Shown one piece after another: positions 34,341-42,214 of a stretch of 64,000 nucleotides of DNA. The translations under genes were made by a program, and so were the position numbers. The stretch's first letter is position 1. The number at the start of each line of letters is the position of its first letter. Source of the stretch: Microbispora sp. ZYX-F-249 (GTDB taxonomy: Bacteria; Actinomycetota; Actinomycetes; Streptosporangiales; Streptosporangiaceae); assembly GCF_039649665.1 (NCBI RefSeq), contig NZ_JBDJAW010000014.1, positions 124,001 to 188,000 of the forward strand. The letters run 5' to 3'. Under the pieces are notes generated by a model that saw nothing but the letters and a program-made list of their open reading frames with translations, was not told the DNA's origin and did no database searches.

Positions 34341-34607
34341 TCAGCTGTACGGACGGTTGGACATGTGCTCGGCCGTGCCGACGCGGTGCTTCTGCTTGCG
34401 CAGACCGGCGAGGCCGAGCAGACCGAGCAGGCCCAGCAGACCCCACAGGCCTCCGCTGCCGCCATCGTCCCTGCCCTGGCCGGGTTGCGGTGACGGACTG
34501 GGCTGGCTGTACGTGGCCGGCGCGACGGGCGTCTCCGCCGTGGCGGCCGCGGCCGGAGCGAGCGCGAGCAGGAAGGCCAGCCCCAGGCTCGTGAGCATCT
34601 TGCGCAT
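34341..34607 (-). CDS. Small WGxxGxxG-family exported protein
   Basis: 88 residues. Signal peptide MRKMLTSLGLAFLLALAPAAAATA, a Pro/Ser/Gln/Gly linker, then GGLWGLLGLLGLLGLAGL and a basic RKQKHR stop-transfer: the tripartite WGxxGxxG membrane-anchor pattern known from sorting-signal-like (CTERM) proteins. A 12-residue cytoplasmic tail is unusual, since such anchors normally end just after the basic run. Probably a surface-attached peptide of unknown role, between katE and a PRC-barrel gene. Confidence 0.8.
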   Translation of the reverse strand: MRKMLTSLGLAFLLALAPAAAATAETPVAPATYSQPSPSPQPGQGRDDGGSGGLWGLLGLLGLLGLAGLRKQKHRVGTAEHMSNRPYS

Positions 34608-34720
34608 TGGTTCCCCCGATCCGGCGGTCTCGCGATCGGGAGACCGCCATCTGTCCCCTCCGGACGAAGCCCCTGTAGTGGGAGGGTCGCCCCTCTGCCT
34701 TCGCGACGGGACGCGATTCG

Positions 34721-35347
34721 CTACTCGCCCGTCACGGTGTATCTGCGCAACCGGGGCCGATCGCCCTCGTGGGTTGTCGCGCCGAGGTCCGTCGGCTCCT
34801 CCGGGCGCGTCATCGCGTCCTCGATGCCGCCCGTGCCGGCGCCGATCCCCGTGCCCGTGCCGGCGCCGATCCCCGTGCCCGTGCCGGTGCCGATGTCCGT
34901 GCCGGTCTCCATGCCACCGGTCTCCACGCCACCGGTCTCGCCGTAGCCGAGGCGCTCACGTTCACGCAGGCCGCCCTCGTGCGCCCAGCCGCCCTCACCG
35001 GGCCGGTTGGCCTCCCGCCAGGAGGTCTCCCAGCTCATTCCGTAGTAGCGGTACAGGTCGCGCTCCTCATCGGCCGACAGATGCCCGCCGGCGTCGACGT
35101 CGATGTTCGGAGCGTCCTTGACGCGGTCCTTGTCGTAGGGCACCTCGACGTGGTCGGCGACCAGCTCCGCGTCCCGCATGGGCACGAAGGACTCCTTGAT
35201 GCCGAACAGGCCGGTCTTGATGCACAGCCACTCGGGCCTGCCGGTGACCTCGTCGAGGAAGACGTGCTTGACCTCGCCGATCTTGTTTCCGTTGATGTCG
35301 AAGAGGTCGTGGTCCAGCACCGCGGGGATCTGCTCCTGTGTGATCAT
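34721..35347 (-). CDS. PRC-barrel domain protein with Gly/Thr-rich tail
   Basis: 208 residues from ATG 35347 (GGAGGAGGGAAG upstream). PRC-barrel of residues ~1-75: LDHDLFDINGNKIGEVKHVFLDE, TGRPEWLCIKTGLFGIKESFVPM. Then DLYRYYGMSWE, a linker and a run built on GTGTGIGA (about 155-178), the DNA for which repeats a 24-bp unit. Such proteins are common, stress-associated and of unknown role in Streptosporangiales and Streptomyces. A weak sigma-B-like site (GCCT-N16-CGGTAT, 35445-35420) lies upstream. Confidence 0.87.
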   Translation of the reverse strand: MITQEQIPAVLDHDLFDINGNKIGEVKHVFLDEVTGRPEWLCIKTGLFGIKESFVPMRDAELVADHVEVPYDKDRVKDAPNIDVDAGGHLSADEERDLYRYYGMSWETSWREANRPGEGGWAHEGGLRERERLGYGETGGVETGGMETGTDIGTGTGTGIGAGTGTGIGAGTGGIEDAMTRPEEPTDLGATTHEGDRPRLRRYTVTGE

Positions 35348-35629
35348 GCGCTTCCCTCCTCCCCTTGCACCCCGATCCTCACCGCGCATATCTGATCAAT
35401 GCACCCGAGGAACTGATAAATACCGAAGGGAGGGATTGAAAAGGCCGACCTTTGACAGCTCGGCCAGACCGGACACTCCGCCGCACCACCTGCGCCGGCG
35501 TGCCGGGTGAGTTCGTCGGCGTGGGGGACGAACGCCGCGGTCACCGGCGGGGACGCTGAGCGGGCGGGCCTTCGTCGGCCAGGCCGGCCCACTGGACCAC
35601 GGGCCCGCCTTCCTGACTCCGGTTCGACT

Positions 35630-36013
35630 TCACTCGACCGGCTGCCGCATGCGCCGGCGAACGCGCTGGATGCGGGCCGAGCCGCTCTCTCGGCCACCGA
35701 ATCCGAGATCCATGCGCCGCCTGAGTGAGTCCTGCACGATCTCCCCGAGTGGGGCATCCCTCCACTTCTTCCACGACTTCGGCCGTCGCGTCAGAAGACG
35801 CTCCTCCGCAGCCGCCCCGGCGACTTCATCGACAACGCCCTTGGCCGCCTCAAGCACGAGGTTTGCATTCCGCCGGTTGGCCCGATGCGGGAGCTTCTTG
35901 CTCCGTGCGATGTTCTTGCGTGAGCTCTTGTCGCTCTCGCCGTAGTCGTTGCGGCGATCCTTGGCATAGCTCAGCGCCTTCTTCTCCTGAGGGCTCCTAC
36001 GACGCCGCCCCAC
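35630..36013 (-). CDS. Basic hypothetical protein
   Basis: 127 residues from GTG 36013 (GGAGGCGG upstream). Very basic: SYAKDRRNDYGESDKSSRK and LPHRANRRNANLVLEAAKG, then acidic VVDEVAGAAAEERLL and a C-terminal WKKWRDAPLGEIVQDSLRRR. No cysteine cluster or membrane segment. The well-ordered alternation of charge and the low-complexity-free middle argue for a real gene. Possibly nucleic-acid-binding; family not recognised. Confidence 0.65.
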   Translation of the reverse strand: MGRRRRSPQEKKALSYAKDRRNDYGESDKSSRKNIARSKKLPHRANRRNANLVLEAAKGVVDEVAGAAAEERLLTRRPKSWKKWRDAPLGEIVQDSLRRRMDLGFGGRESGSARIQRVRRRMRQPVE

Positions 36014-36160
36014 CCACCGCCTCCGCAACTGTCGGACTACTGCTCCGACGCTACCCAGCAGGGACTCACAGAGTCGATCGAGATTCCGGCTCCTCGTCCT
36101 CCAGCCGGCGCGTGCGGCCTGCAGCTCGCCCTTCTCATGGCATCGACGAGCCCTGCCGGG

Positions 36161-36664
36161 TCATCTGTCTCCCGCGATCTCCGCAGACGGCGACGGGTGC
36201 AAGGGCGGCGCACCCACGCGGAGCAACACCAAACCGTCATCGTCCCACTCGGCACGCGTCTGCGGCGGCGGCAGCTCCACGCCCGCCAATCCTGCTGGCG
36301 AGGAGAACTCCGCGCGAAGATGATCGACAAGTTCCTCGGCGCGCCGAACCGTCGGCGCGAGGTCGTCCGGAGCCTCGACGCTGAGGCCGAGGACGGCCGC
36401 GCCCTCATCAGTGATCGTGATGATCGCTCCTTGATGGTCGCGCCCTCTCAGGTACAGCGAGAACCCGCCGCCGCTGCGGGGCCTCAACTCGTCGATCGCA
36501 CACAGATCGGCATCGTTCGCCACACCCGAAAGGTAGATCCGCCGGAACGCGGCGAGCCGCTCATCACCGGGGTCGTCGACATCCACGTAGGTGGAGATGA
36601 ACCGGTCGAGGATCGGCGGCCCAGGGTCCGCAACCCACACGTACGCATCAAGCCAGGGATACAC
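36161..36664 (-). CDS. Hypothetical protein, possible small cytoplasmic factor
   Basis: 167 residues from GTG 36664. Acidic with mixed strands and helices: YPWLDAYVWVADPGPPILDRFI, LYLRGRDHQGAIITITDEGAAVLGLSV, and VRRAEELVDHLRAEF. No signal peptide and no motif I recognise. Flanked by the basic hypothetical protein and the tRNA-Val-associated repeat, it looks like accessory DNA. Size and composition would also fit an immunity protein, but nothing proves that. Confidence 0.6.
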   Translation of the reverse strand: MYPWLDAYVWVADPGPPILDRFISTYVDVDDPGDERLAAFRRIYLSGVANDADLCAIDELRPRSGGGFSLYLRGRDHQGAIITITDEGAAVLGLSVEAPDDLAPTVRRAEELVDHLRAEFSSPAGLAGVELPPPQTRAEWDDDGLVLLRVGAPPLHPSPSAEIAGDR

Positions 36665-36764
36665 AGACCCGAGCGTAGATCAGCGATACGCGGCGTGAGC
36701 TCCCACTGTCACTTCACATCAGTACACGTCACCCGACGAAGCAGCAGACGCGGGGAAGACCGGA

Positions 36765-36796
36765 AGAGGCCACCCGCGTGGTCGCGAGTGGCCTCT
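36765..36796 (-). terminator. Hairpin downstream of the duplicated tRNA-Val 3' half
   Basis: AGAGGCCAC (36765-36773) pairs with GTGGCCTCT (36788-36796). It lies 8 bp beyond the partial tRNA on its 3' side and is likely the original terminator of the tRNA-Val gene before integration. Confidence 0.55.
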
Positions 36797-36803
36797 GAGC
36801 TGT

Positions 36804-36846
36804 GTGGGCGATACTGGGATCGAACCAGTGACCTCTTCGGTGTGAA
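36804..36846 (-). repeat. 43-bp direct repeat: duplicated tRNA-Val 3' half (attachment site)
   Basis: Identical over 43 bases to 38342-38384. It covers the tRNA from the anticodon loop to the discriminator base. Identity breaks at once on both sides (t/g and g/c), marking the recombined core. Confidence 0.9.
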
Positions 36847-37002
36847 GCAGATCGGCCACACCGCCGACGTGCCGCTGAAGCGGCGTTGACCTGGGCTGAC
36901 CGTCCGCGGACGTCCGTACGGTTCTACGGGCGTCCGTGGCCGTTGTCACCCAGTTCGTCACTCAGGCGGACCACCGGACGCAACGCGGCTCTACGTCTCG
37001 AG

Positions 37003-37248
37003 TTACCCCGCCCATGTCACATTGAAGATCGTGATGAGTTCCTCGGCCTCGTCCACCTTGAAGTACAAGACGCCGAAATCCCCGAAGGTGCTCATGCGGA
37101 ATTCAGGCTCGTCCTTGTAGAGGGCGCGCGCATCCCAAGGCTCTTCTACGAGATCCGTCGTGCGCAAGATCAGAGCATCGAGCGCCTCCTCTGGGAGGCC
37201 CTTCATCTGAGACAACGCCGCCACGTGAAGCTTCACGCGGTAGCTCAT
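37003..37248 (-). CDS. RelE/ParE-like toxin
   Basis: 81 residues from ATG 37248 (MSYRVKLHVAALSQM). The short alpha-beta layout, with LPEEALDALILRTTDLVEEPWDARAL followed by EFRMSTFGDFGVLYFKVDEAEELITIFNVTWAG, matches actinobacterial RelE/ParE-superfamily toxins, including the STFGDFGVLYF strand and final IFNVTWAG. ATGA overlap with the antitoxin gene. Such toxins cleave mRNA at the ribosome or hit gyrase; which applies here is not known. Confidence 0.8.
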   Translation of the reverse strand: MSYRVKLHVAALSQMKGLPEEALDALILRTTDLVEEPWDARALYKDEPEFRMSTFGDFGVLYFKVDEAEELITIFNVTWAG

Positions 37249-37535
37249 CGGTGGTCGGCCCAACCAGGAAAAGCGTCCTCCATCGAAACGAACTCATCGC
37301 GCCGATTCTCACGAACCGCTTGCTCGGCACGAGCGAAGTCCGGATTGGACACCGCAGTCGCATGTAGCCGCCACACGCGCAACAACTCACGAAGTTGCTG
37401 GAACCGCCATACCTCGTGGGCCGCATCCAACGCGCTGTGGTACTCGCTGAGAAACTGCTCATGCCACCGCTCCGGCAGCACACGCAAGATCTCCGCAGGG
37501 TCGTCCTCGGCGTGATGCACCGGCTCAGCAGTCAT
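37245..37535 (-). CDS. DUF6247-type antitoxin
   Basis: 96 residues. Starts MTAEPVHHAEDDPAEIL and carries the conserved LPERWHEQFLSEYHSALDAAHEVWRFQQLRELLRVWRLHA block of the DUF6247 family, whose genes commonly precede RelE-like toxins in actinobacteria. Acidic, helical, no membrane segment. First gene of the pair with the toxin overlapping its stop by 4 bp, as usual for type II modules. Inferred to neutralise the toxin by direct binding. Confidence 0.8.
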   Translation of the reverse strand: MTAEPVHHAEDDPAEILRVLPERWHEQFLSEYHSALDAAHEVWRFQQLRELLRVWRLHATAVSNPDFARAEQAVRENRRDEFVSMEDAFPGWADHR

Positions 37536-37619
37536 GCCATCAGGCTACCGCCGCAGCCTGGGGCACCCCGAATGTTCCGCCACATCGATCAACTCACGTC
37601 GTCCCGGCAGACTGTCGGC

Positions 37620-38231
37620 ATGCGCACGGACGATCACGTACCTGCGGACGTCGAGGCCCTCCTCCTCGATCGCGATTCGCAGATCAGCGCCTCCCGGGAC
37701 GAGTTGGCAGGCCGTGAGAGCGCCTGCGCGAGTGGGGCCGAGGCCGTGGAGGGCCACCTGCGCCGGGTGGTCGCCGATCTCAACCGAATCCCCGAACTGG
37801 TCGTTGAGCACGCGGAGTTCGGACACTACGGCTCCGGCTACGCGTCATTCGTCGACGTCCTCCTGACCCGGCGAGACGGATCCGCCCGCCGCGTCGATCC
37901 AGACGGCTATACGACGGTTGAAGGATTGTCAGTGGCGTTGTGCCGCCTCGCCCCGATCGCATGCATCCTGTCTCCCGCCGAGCGCTCCCATCACCCCGCC
38001 GGTCACGGGCACCACTCCATGCCATCGCTGGATACCGTCGCCGAAACACCGATCCTCGGATGGGAGAAAGGCTGCGAACAGATCTCCCAGGTCCTGCATC
38101 GACACCGCATCATGCTCGTCGGCCCTCGCCTCCTCAGCCGGCCGGCCTTGCCCCGCCTGAAGATCGATACCAACCTCGGCGACGGGCCGCACTATTCGAT
38201 CTTCGACGTCTGGTTCCACTGGGTGGACTGA
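37620..38231 (+). CDS. Hypothetical protein inside the tRNA-Val element
   Basis: 203 residues from ATG 37620, or 219 from ATG 37572. No signal peptide or known domain. An N-terminal helical part (DVEALLLDRDSQISASRDELAGRE; HLRRVVADLNRIPELVVEHAEF) is followed by mixed strands ending in DGPHYSIFDVWFHWVD. Codon pattern at third positions is GC-rich but milder than in core genes, consistent with accessory DNA. Function unknown. Divergent from the toxin-antitoxin pair. Confidence 0.6.
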   Translation: MRTDDHVPADVEALLLDRDSQISASRDELAGRESACASGAEAVEGHLRRVVADLNRIPELVVEHAEFGHYGSGYASFVDVLLTRRDGSARRVDPDGYTTVEGLSVALCRLAPIACILSPAERSHHPAGHGHHSMPSLDTVAETPILGWEKGCEQISQVLHRHRIMLVGPRLLSRPALPRLKIDTNLGDGPHYSIFDVWFHWVD

Positions 38232-38288
38232 TGGTGCAACCGATCCATGGAACGGCGGGCCACCGGAACGGTAGTCACTCAGGCGAAA

Positions 38289-38322
38289 CAAAAAGCCGGT
38301 CCGCTGGACAGCGGCCCGGCTT
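38289..38322 (-). terminator. Intrinsic terminator of tRNA-Val (element-derived)
   Basis: On the minus strand a stem AAGCCGG...CCGGCTT (38316-38322 / 38293-38299) with an inner CCGCT/AGCGG stem is followed by TTTTTGTTT. It lies 20 bp after the tRNA 3' end and within the element remnant. Confidence 0.8.
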
Positions 38323-38342
38323 CCTGATCTGCACGAACGTGG

Positions 38343-38414
38343 TGGGCGATACTGGGATCGAACCAGTGACCTCTTCGGTGTGAACGAAGCGCTCTCCCGC
38401 TGAGCTAATCGCCC
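38343..38414 (-). tRNA. tRNA-Val(CAC)
   Basis: 72 bases, read on the minus strand. Acceptor GGGCGAT/ATCGCCC, anticodon loop TTCACAC (CAC), T-arm GGTTCGATCCC, discriminator A. Its D-arm and T-arm match tRNA-Val(GAC) at 48184 apart from the anticodon stem and one T-loop base. Host site of the integrated remnant. Confidence 0.97.
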
Positions 38415-38879
38415 GGGATCGTCTGCGCCTCGCGGCGCCGACGGGGAAAACCATACCGCACTCGAGGGGGTGATGGCGAAAGCACGGCCCGGTCGCCTCG
38501 ATCGTCCCGCCTTCGTCAACACCTTCGAAAGGTTCGCCAGACCGTCCCCGGCGTGGGGGTGTGGTGTCATAGCATCGTGATGCTCCATGCTCGACCTATA
38601 CGCACGACCTGAGATCATTCGCCCGCAATGGCATCGCCGGCGCGGCCCCGCCGACACGCAAAGCAGAGGTAAGGACAAGCCTGTTGGTGATGTTTGAGCT
38701 GGTAGATGACCGAATGTCAAGCTGTGATGTGCGTTACAGAAGGGCCTGGAGGCGGAATCTTTCCTACGGGTCTCTTCGTTCGTCTCGTAGCGCGAGCGCC
38801 CGGCGAGGCCCGACCGGACAGTGAAGACGCAGTGAAAGCCCCTGACAGGGGACCCGACGACGAAAAGGTTTGGCTGACG
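38415..38879. other. 465-bp region without a recognisable gene, upstream of ssgB
   Basis: An open frame runs into ssgB from 38706, but its first 58 codons look non-coding. No clear promoter, hairpin or palindrome stands out apart from short repeats such as GTGATG/CATCAC. It probably holds the ssgB promoter and long leader. Confidence 0.5.
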
Positions 38880-39296
38880 ATGAACAGCACCACCGTCTCT
38901 GCCGAGCTAGGCCTTCGGCTTGTGGTCCCCGACCGTACGACCGTCCCCCTGCTCGCCGGGCTGAGTTACACGGCCGAGGATCCGTACGCCATCCGGATGG
39001 CCTTCCACGTGGGGAATGACGAGCCGGTCGAGTGGATCTTCGCCCGCGAGCTGCTGACCGTCGGCATCGTGCGGCGCGTCGGAGACGGCGACGTCCAGGT
39101 GTGGCCGGCCCGGTCGGACGGCGAGCGCACGCTCAACATCAGCCTGACCTCACCCTTCGGCCAGGCCCTGTTCGAGGTGCCGCTGGCCCCACTCACCGAG
39201 TTCCTGCATCGGACCTACGAGCTCGTCTCCGCCGGCCGTGAGACCGACTTCATGGACCTGGACGAGGAGCTCACCAACATGCTGTGGAGCTCCTAG
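38880..39296 (+). CDS. ssgB: SsgA-like protein, probably SsgB (sporulation and cell division)
   Basis: 138 residues from ATG 38880 (AAAAGG upstream). It starts MNSTTVSAELGLRLVVPDRT, with DPYAIRMAFHVGNDEPVEWIFARELLTVGI and VQVWPARSDGERTLNISLTSP as the core of the SALP family; C-terminal FMDLDEELTNML. Closest in layout to SsgB, which recruits FtsZ to septum sites during sporulation-specific division. A sporulating actinomycete is implied. The ATG was preferred over the long upstream frame because family homology begins there. Confidence 0.93.
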   Translation: MNSTTVSAELGLRLVVPDRTTVPLLAGLSYTAEDPYAIRMAFHVGNDEPVEWIFARELLTVGIVRRVGDGDVQVWPARSDGERTLNISLTSPFGQALFEVPLAPLTEFLHRTYELVSAGRETDFMDLDEELTNMLWSS

Positions 39297-39299
39297 AAA

Positions 39300-39944
39300 T
39301 CAGCCCAGCTTCCGCTGGATCCCTTTCATCCGCGCGATCTCGATCCGCTGGCCGGTGACGACGTCCTGGGCCATCGTCCGCATGGTGTGGTCTCGTCCCC
39401 GGCGCAGTTCCTCCGCCGCCATGCTCACCGCGCCCTCGTGGTGCCGGATCATCAGCGTGAGGAAGAGCCTGTCGAAGGCGCGCCCCCGCGCCGTACGCAG
39501 CCGGTTGAGCTCCTCCTCACCGGCCATGCCGTAATCGCTCGTGACGTGGCCGTGGCCGGACGGCGGCGTACGGCCCAGTCCCCGCAGCCAGGCCTCCATC
39601 ACCGCGATCTCCGGGCGCTGCCCGTCCAGCACGCGGCCGGCCACCGCGGTCACCAGCGGGTCGCCGGTGCGCGCCGCGGCCAGCCCGGCCATCTCCAGCG
39701 CCTGCCGGTGATGCGGGACCATCGCCTCGGCGAACCGGACGTCCGCCGCCACCGGCCCTGTCCGAGCGGCTGAACGGCCCGGCGGGGAACCGGACCGCCC
39801 GGGGGCGCCGGGCGCGATCACCGGGGCGTCGGCGCGCGCAGGTGGAGCGGCCCCGGACGAGCAGGCGGCCAGCGCGGGCGCAACTGCCAGCACAACCGTT
39901 ACCAAACCGGTCCGCACCGGCCGCGGGCTCGACATAACTTCCAT
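39300..39944 (-). CDS. DUF305 lipoprotein
   Basis: 214 residues from ATG 39944 (39935 also possible). Lipobox LAAC after VVLAVAPA, so a surface lipoprotein. The DUF305 core has repeated His-rich helices: MVPHHRQALEMAGLAAART, GHGHVTSDYGM, and FLTLMIRHHEGAVSMAAEEL, that bind metal in the ferritin-like four-helix fold. Often linked with copper resistance; that is family knowledge, not shown here. Divergent from the LVIVD gene with 32 bp between starts, and 3 bp convergent from ssgB. Confidence 0.9.
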   Translation of the reverse strand: MEVMSSPRPVRTGLVTVVLAVAPALAACSSGAAPPARADAPVIAPGAPGRSGSPPGRSAARTGPVAADVRFAEAMVPHHRQALEMAGLAAARTGDPLVTAVAGRVLDGQRPEIAVMEAWLRGLGRTPPSGHGHVTSDYGMAGEEELNRLRTARGRAFDRLFLTLMIRHHEGAVSMAAEELRRGRDHTMRTMAQDVVTGQRIEIARMKGIQRKLG

Positions 39945-39976
39945 AGTGGGCGATGATCCGCGGACATGGGGGCGAT

Positions 39977-41365
39977 GTGAGCAGACCGAGGCTGAAGGCC
40001 GCGCTGGTGGCGACCGTTGTCCTCCTGGCCCCGGCATGCGCCCCCGCCGGGCCCGCTCCCTCGCCGACGGCCGCCACGGACGGCACGGACGGCATTCCGG
40101 CCCGCGACGAGATCAGGCACAGCCCCAACATGAAGGTGGTCGCCAACGTCCCCCTGGCGGCGCCGTTCGACGGCCCGGACGACTGGGGCACCGACATGGC
40201 CTTCCAGGGCCGTTACGCGTTCGTGGGCAACTACGGGGGCTTCACGGTGCACGACATCGGCGACCCCGAGCACCCGAAGGCCGTCGCGCGGGTGAAGTGC
40301 CCGGGCGGGCAGAACGACATCTCGGTCTCCGGCGACCTGCTGTTCCTGTCGGTCGACGAGCCCCGTACGGACGACACCTGCGCGAGCGAGGCCGGGGACC
40401 CTGCGGCCGCGGGCGCGTGGGAGGGCATCCGCGTCTTCGACATCTCCGACAAGGCACATCCGCGCTATTTGAAGTCCGTACGCACGGAGTGCGGCTCCCA
40501 CACCCACGCGGTCGTGCCGGGGAAGGACGCCGGGACGGTCTACCTGTACGTGTCCTCCCCCGGCCCGGAGCCCGACACGACGAACTGCGCGCCGCCCCAC
40601 CAGAACATCTCGATCGTGGCGGTTCCCGTCGGCGACCCAGGCGAGGCGCGGGTCGTGGCCAAGCCCGAGCTGTTCGCGGGCAGGGCGGCGGGCGAGGACG
40701 GCCTGGGCGGCTGCCACGACATCACCGTCTACCCCGAGAAGGACCTGGCCGCCGGGGCCTGCTTCGGCGACGGCGTCCTGCTGGACATCTCCGACCCGGT
40801 GCGCCCGAAGCTGCTGCAGACCGTGCGCGACGAGGAGAACTTCTCCATCTGGCACTCGGCCACGTTCAACAACGACGGCACCAAGGTCGTCTTCAGCGAC
40901 GAGATGGGCGGCGGGGTGGCCGCCACCTGCCTGCCCTCGGTGAGCGAGACCAAGGGCGCGGACGCGATCTACACGCTGACGCCGGAGCGCGAGCTCGTCC
41001 GGCAGGGCTACTTCAAGATCCCCCGGGCCCAGGACGCCCAGGAGAACTGCGTGGCCCACAACGGGGCGCTGGTGCCCGTACCGGGCCGCGACGTGATGGT
41101 CCAGGGGTGGTACATGGGCGGAGTCTCGGTCTGGGACTTCACCGACTCCGCCCATCCGCAGGAGATCGCCTACTTCGAGCGCGGGCCGCTGGCGCCGGAG
41201 CTCCATCTCGGCGGCTCCTGGTCGGCCTACTACTACAACGGCTACATCTACTCCAGCGACATCACGAAGGGACTCGACGTGCTGCGCGTGGACGACCCCC
41301 GCACCGATCCCGCCAAGGCCGTGCGGATGGAGGAGCTCAACGCCCAGAGCCAGCGCTCCTACTGA
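39977..41365 (+). CDS. LVIVD-repeat beta-propeller lipoprotein
   Basis: 462 residues from GTG 39977 with GGGGG ahead. Lipobox LLAPAC. Blades carry the LVIVD-type motifs: GGFTVHDIGDPEHPKAVARV, IRVFDISDKAHPRYLKSV, GVLLDISDPVRPKLLQTV and VSVWDFTDSAHPQEIAYF. Metal or ligand unknown. Paired divergently with DUF305 at 39300-39944, an arrangement that suggests shared export or copper-related function (inference). Confidence 0.9.
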   Translation: MSRPRLKAALVATVVLLAPACAPAGPAPSPTAATDGTDGIPARDEIRHSPNMKVVANVPLAAPFDGPDDWGTDMAFQGRYAFVGNYGGFTVHDIGDPEHPKAVARVKCPGGQNDISVSGDLLFLSVDEPRTDDTCASEAGDPAAAGAWEGIRVFDISDKAHPRYLKSVRTECGSHTHAVVPGKDAGTVYLYVSSPGPEPDTTNCAPPHQNISIVAVPVGDPGEARVVAKPELFAGRAAGEDGLGGCHDITVYPEKDLAAGACFGDGVLLDISDPVRPKLLQTVRDEENFSIWHSATFNNDGTKVVFSDEMGGGVAATCLPSVSETKGADAIYTLTPERELVRQGYFKIPRAQDAQENCVAHNGALVPVPGRDVMVQGWYMGGVSVWDFTDSAHPQEIAYFERGPLAPELHLGGSWSAYYYNGYIYSSDITKGLDVLRVDDPRTDPAKAVRMEELNAQSQRSY

Positions 41366-41368
41366 GGA

Positions 41369-42199
41369 TCACGGGTCGACGTCGGCCGCCGAGCGCTCGG
41401 CGAAGACCTTCATGGCCTCCAGCGTGACCGGCCCGGGCGCCTGGGGCAGCACCTTCCCGTCCACGGCCCCGATCGGCTGGATGTCACGGGTCGTGGAGGT
41501 GAGGAAGGCCTCCTCGGCCTCGTGCAGCGCCGAGATCGGCACGTCGGCCTCCTCGCCGCCGCACCATTCGAGGGTGAGCGCGCGGGTGACGCCGGCCAGG
41601 CAGCCGGAGGCGAGCGTCGGGGTGATCAGGCGCCCGCCGGTGACGATGAAGATGTTGCTCCCCGTGCCCTCGCACAGGTGCCCGGCCAGGTTCTCGAAGA
41701 TCGCCTCGGCGCCGCCGCGCTCCTTGGCGTACGCCAGGGCCTTGGCGTTGTCGCCGTAGGAGGTGCTCTTGACGCCGGCCAGCGCGCCGCGCTCGTTGCG
41801 GGGCCAGGGCACCACGACGACGTCGGCGGTGGCGGGGAACGGCGCCTGCTCGCCCACGATGACGATCGCGTTCGTGCCGGCCGACCCCCGGTCGGAGCCG
41901 AGCGGGCCGGGGCCGCTGGTGTAGGTGATCCTGATGCGCGCCAGCGGCCACTTGGGCGCGGCCGCCAGGCAGCGGCGCACCCCGTCGGCGATCGCGCCGA
42001 GGTCGGGCTCGGGCAGGTCCATCCGCTTGGCCGACAGCGCCAGCCGGTCGAGGTGGCGGGTCAGCGCGAAGGACTCCCCGTTCACCGCCTTGACCGTCTC
42101 GAACACGCCGTCGCCGACCATCAGCCCGTGGTCGTACACCGAGACCACGGCCCTGTCGGGCTCGTACAGCTCCCCGTTCACCCAGATGGGTACAGACAT
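41369..42199 (-). CDS. pabC: Aminodeoxychorismate lyase (class IV aminotransferase fold)
   Basis: 276 residues. Class IV PLP fold: WVNGELYEPDRAVVSVYDHGLMVGDGVFETVKA, with Tyr/Asp at the substrate end; PLP Lys in LAGVKSTSYGDNAKAL; GTGSNIFIV as phosphate-binding loop. 15 bp after pabB on the same strand, so an operon making 4-aminobenzoate for folate. D-amino acid or branched-chain aminotransferase activity is an alternative, but the neighbour strongly favours PabC. The stop lies 3 bp from the LVIVD stop. Confidence 0.92.
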   Translation of the reverse strand: MSVPIWVNGELYEPDRAVVSVYDHGLMVGDGVFETVKAVNGESFALTRHLDRLALSAKRMDLPEPDLGAIADGVRRCLAAAPKWPLARIRITYTSGPGPLGSDRGSAGTNAIVIVGEQAPFPATADVVVVPWPRNERGALAGVKSTSYGDNAKALAYAKERGGAEAIFENLAGHLCEGTGSNIFIVTGGRLITPTLASGCLAGVTRALTLEWCGGEEADVPISALHEAEEAFLTSTTRDIQPIGAVDGKVLPQAPGPVTLEAMKVFAERSAADVDP

Positions 42200-42214
42200 C
42201 TCCTGCTCCGTTCG

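Larger units (their letters stand above)
36804..38384. mobile_element. Remnant of an element integrated at the 3' end of tRNA-Val(CAC)
   Basis: The intact tRNA-Val (38343-38414, minus strand) and a copy of its 3' half (36804-36846) are in direct orientation 1.54 kb apart, the standard outcome of site-specific integration into a tRNA. The interior holds a toxin-antitoxin pair and one hypothetical gene but no integrase, excisionase or transfer gene. Three CGTCCG repeats in about 45 bp beside the left copy (36900-36940) could be leftover integrase arm sites. A second terminator (38289-38322) has been brought next to the tRNA. Confidence 0.75.

Noticed and set aside
34721..35347. Start of the PRC gene at the upstream in-frame codon 35389
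   Set aside because: The ATG at 35347 has a strong GGAGGAGG site and starts the domain; the upstream extension is Gly/Arg-rich.
36886..37515. Plus-strand gene across the toxin-antitoxin pair
   Set aside because: It is antisense to two overlapping genes with recognisable family motifs and has a low-complexity Arg/Ser product.
38706..38879. N-terminal extension of SsgB
   Set aside because: SsgA-like proteins start at MNSTTVS; the 58 upstream codons look non-coding.
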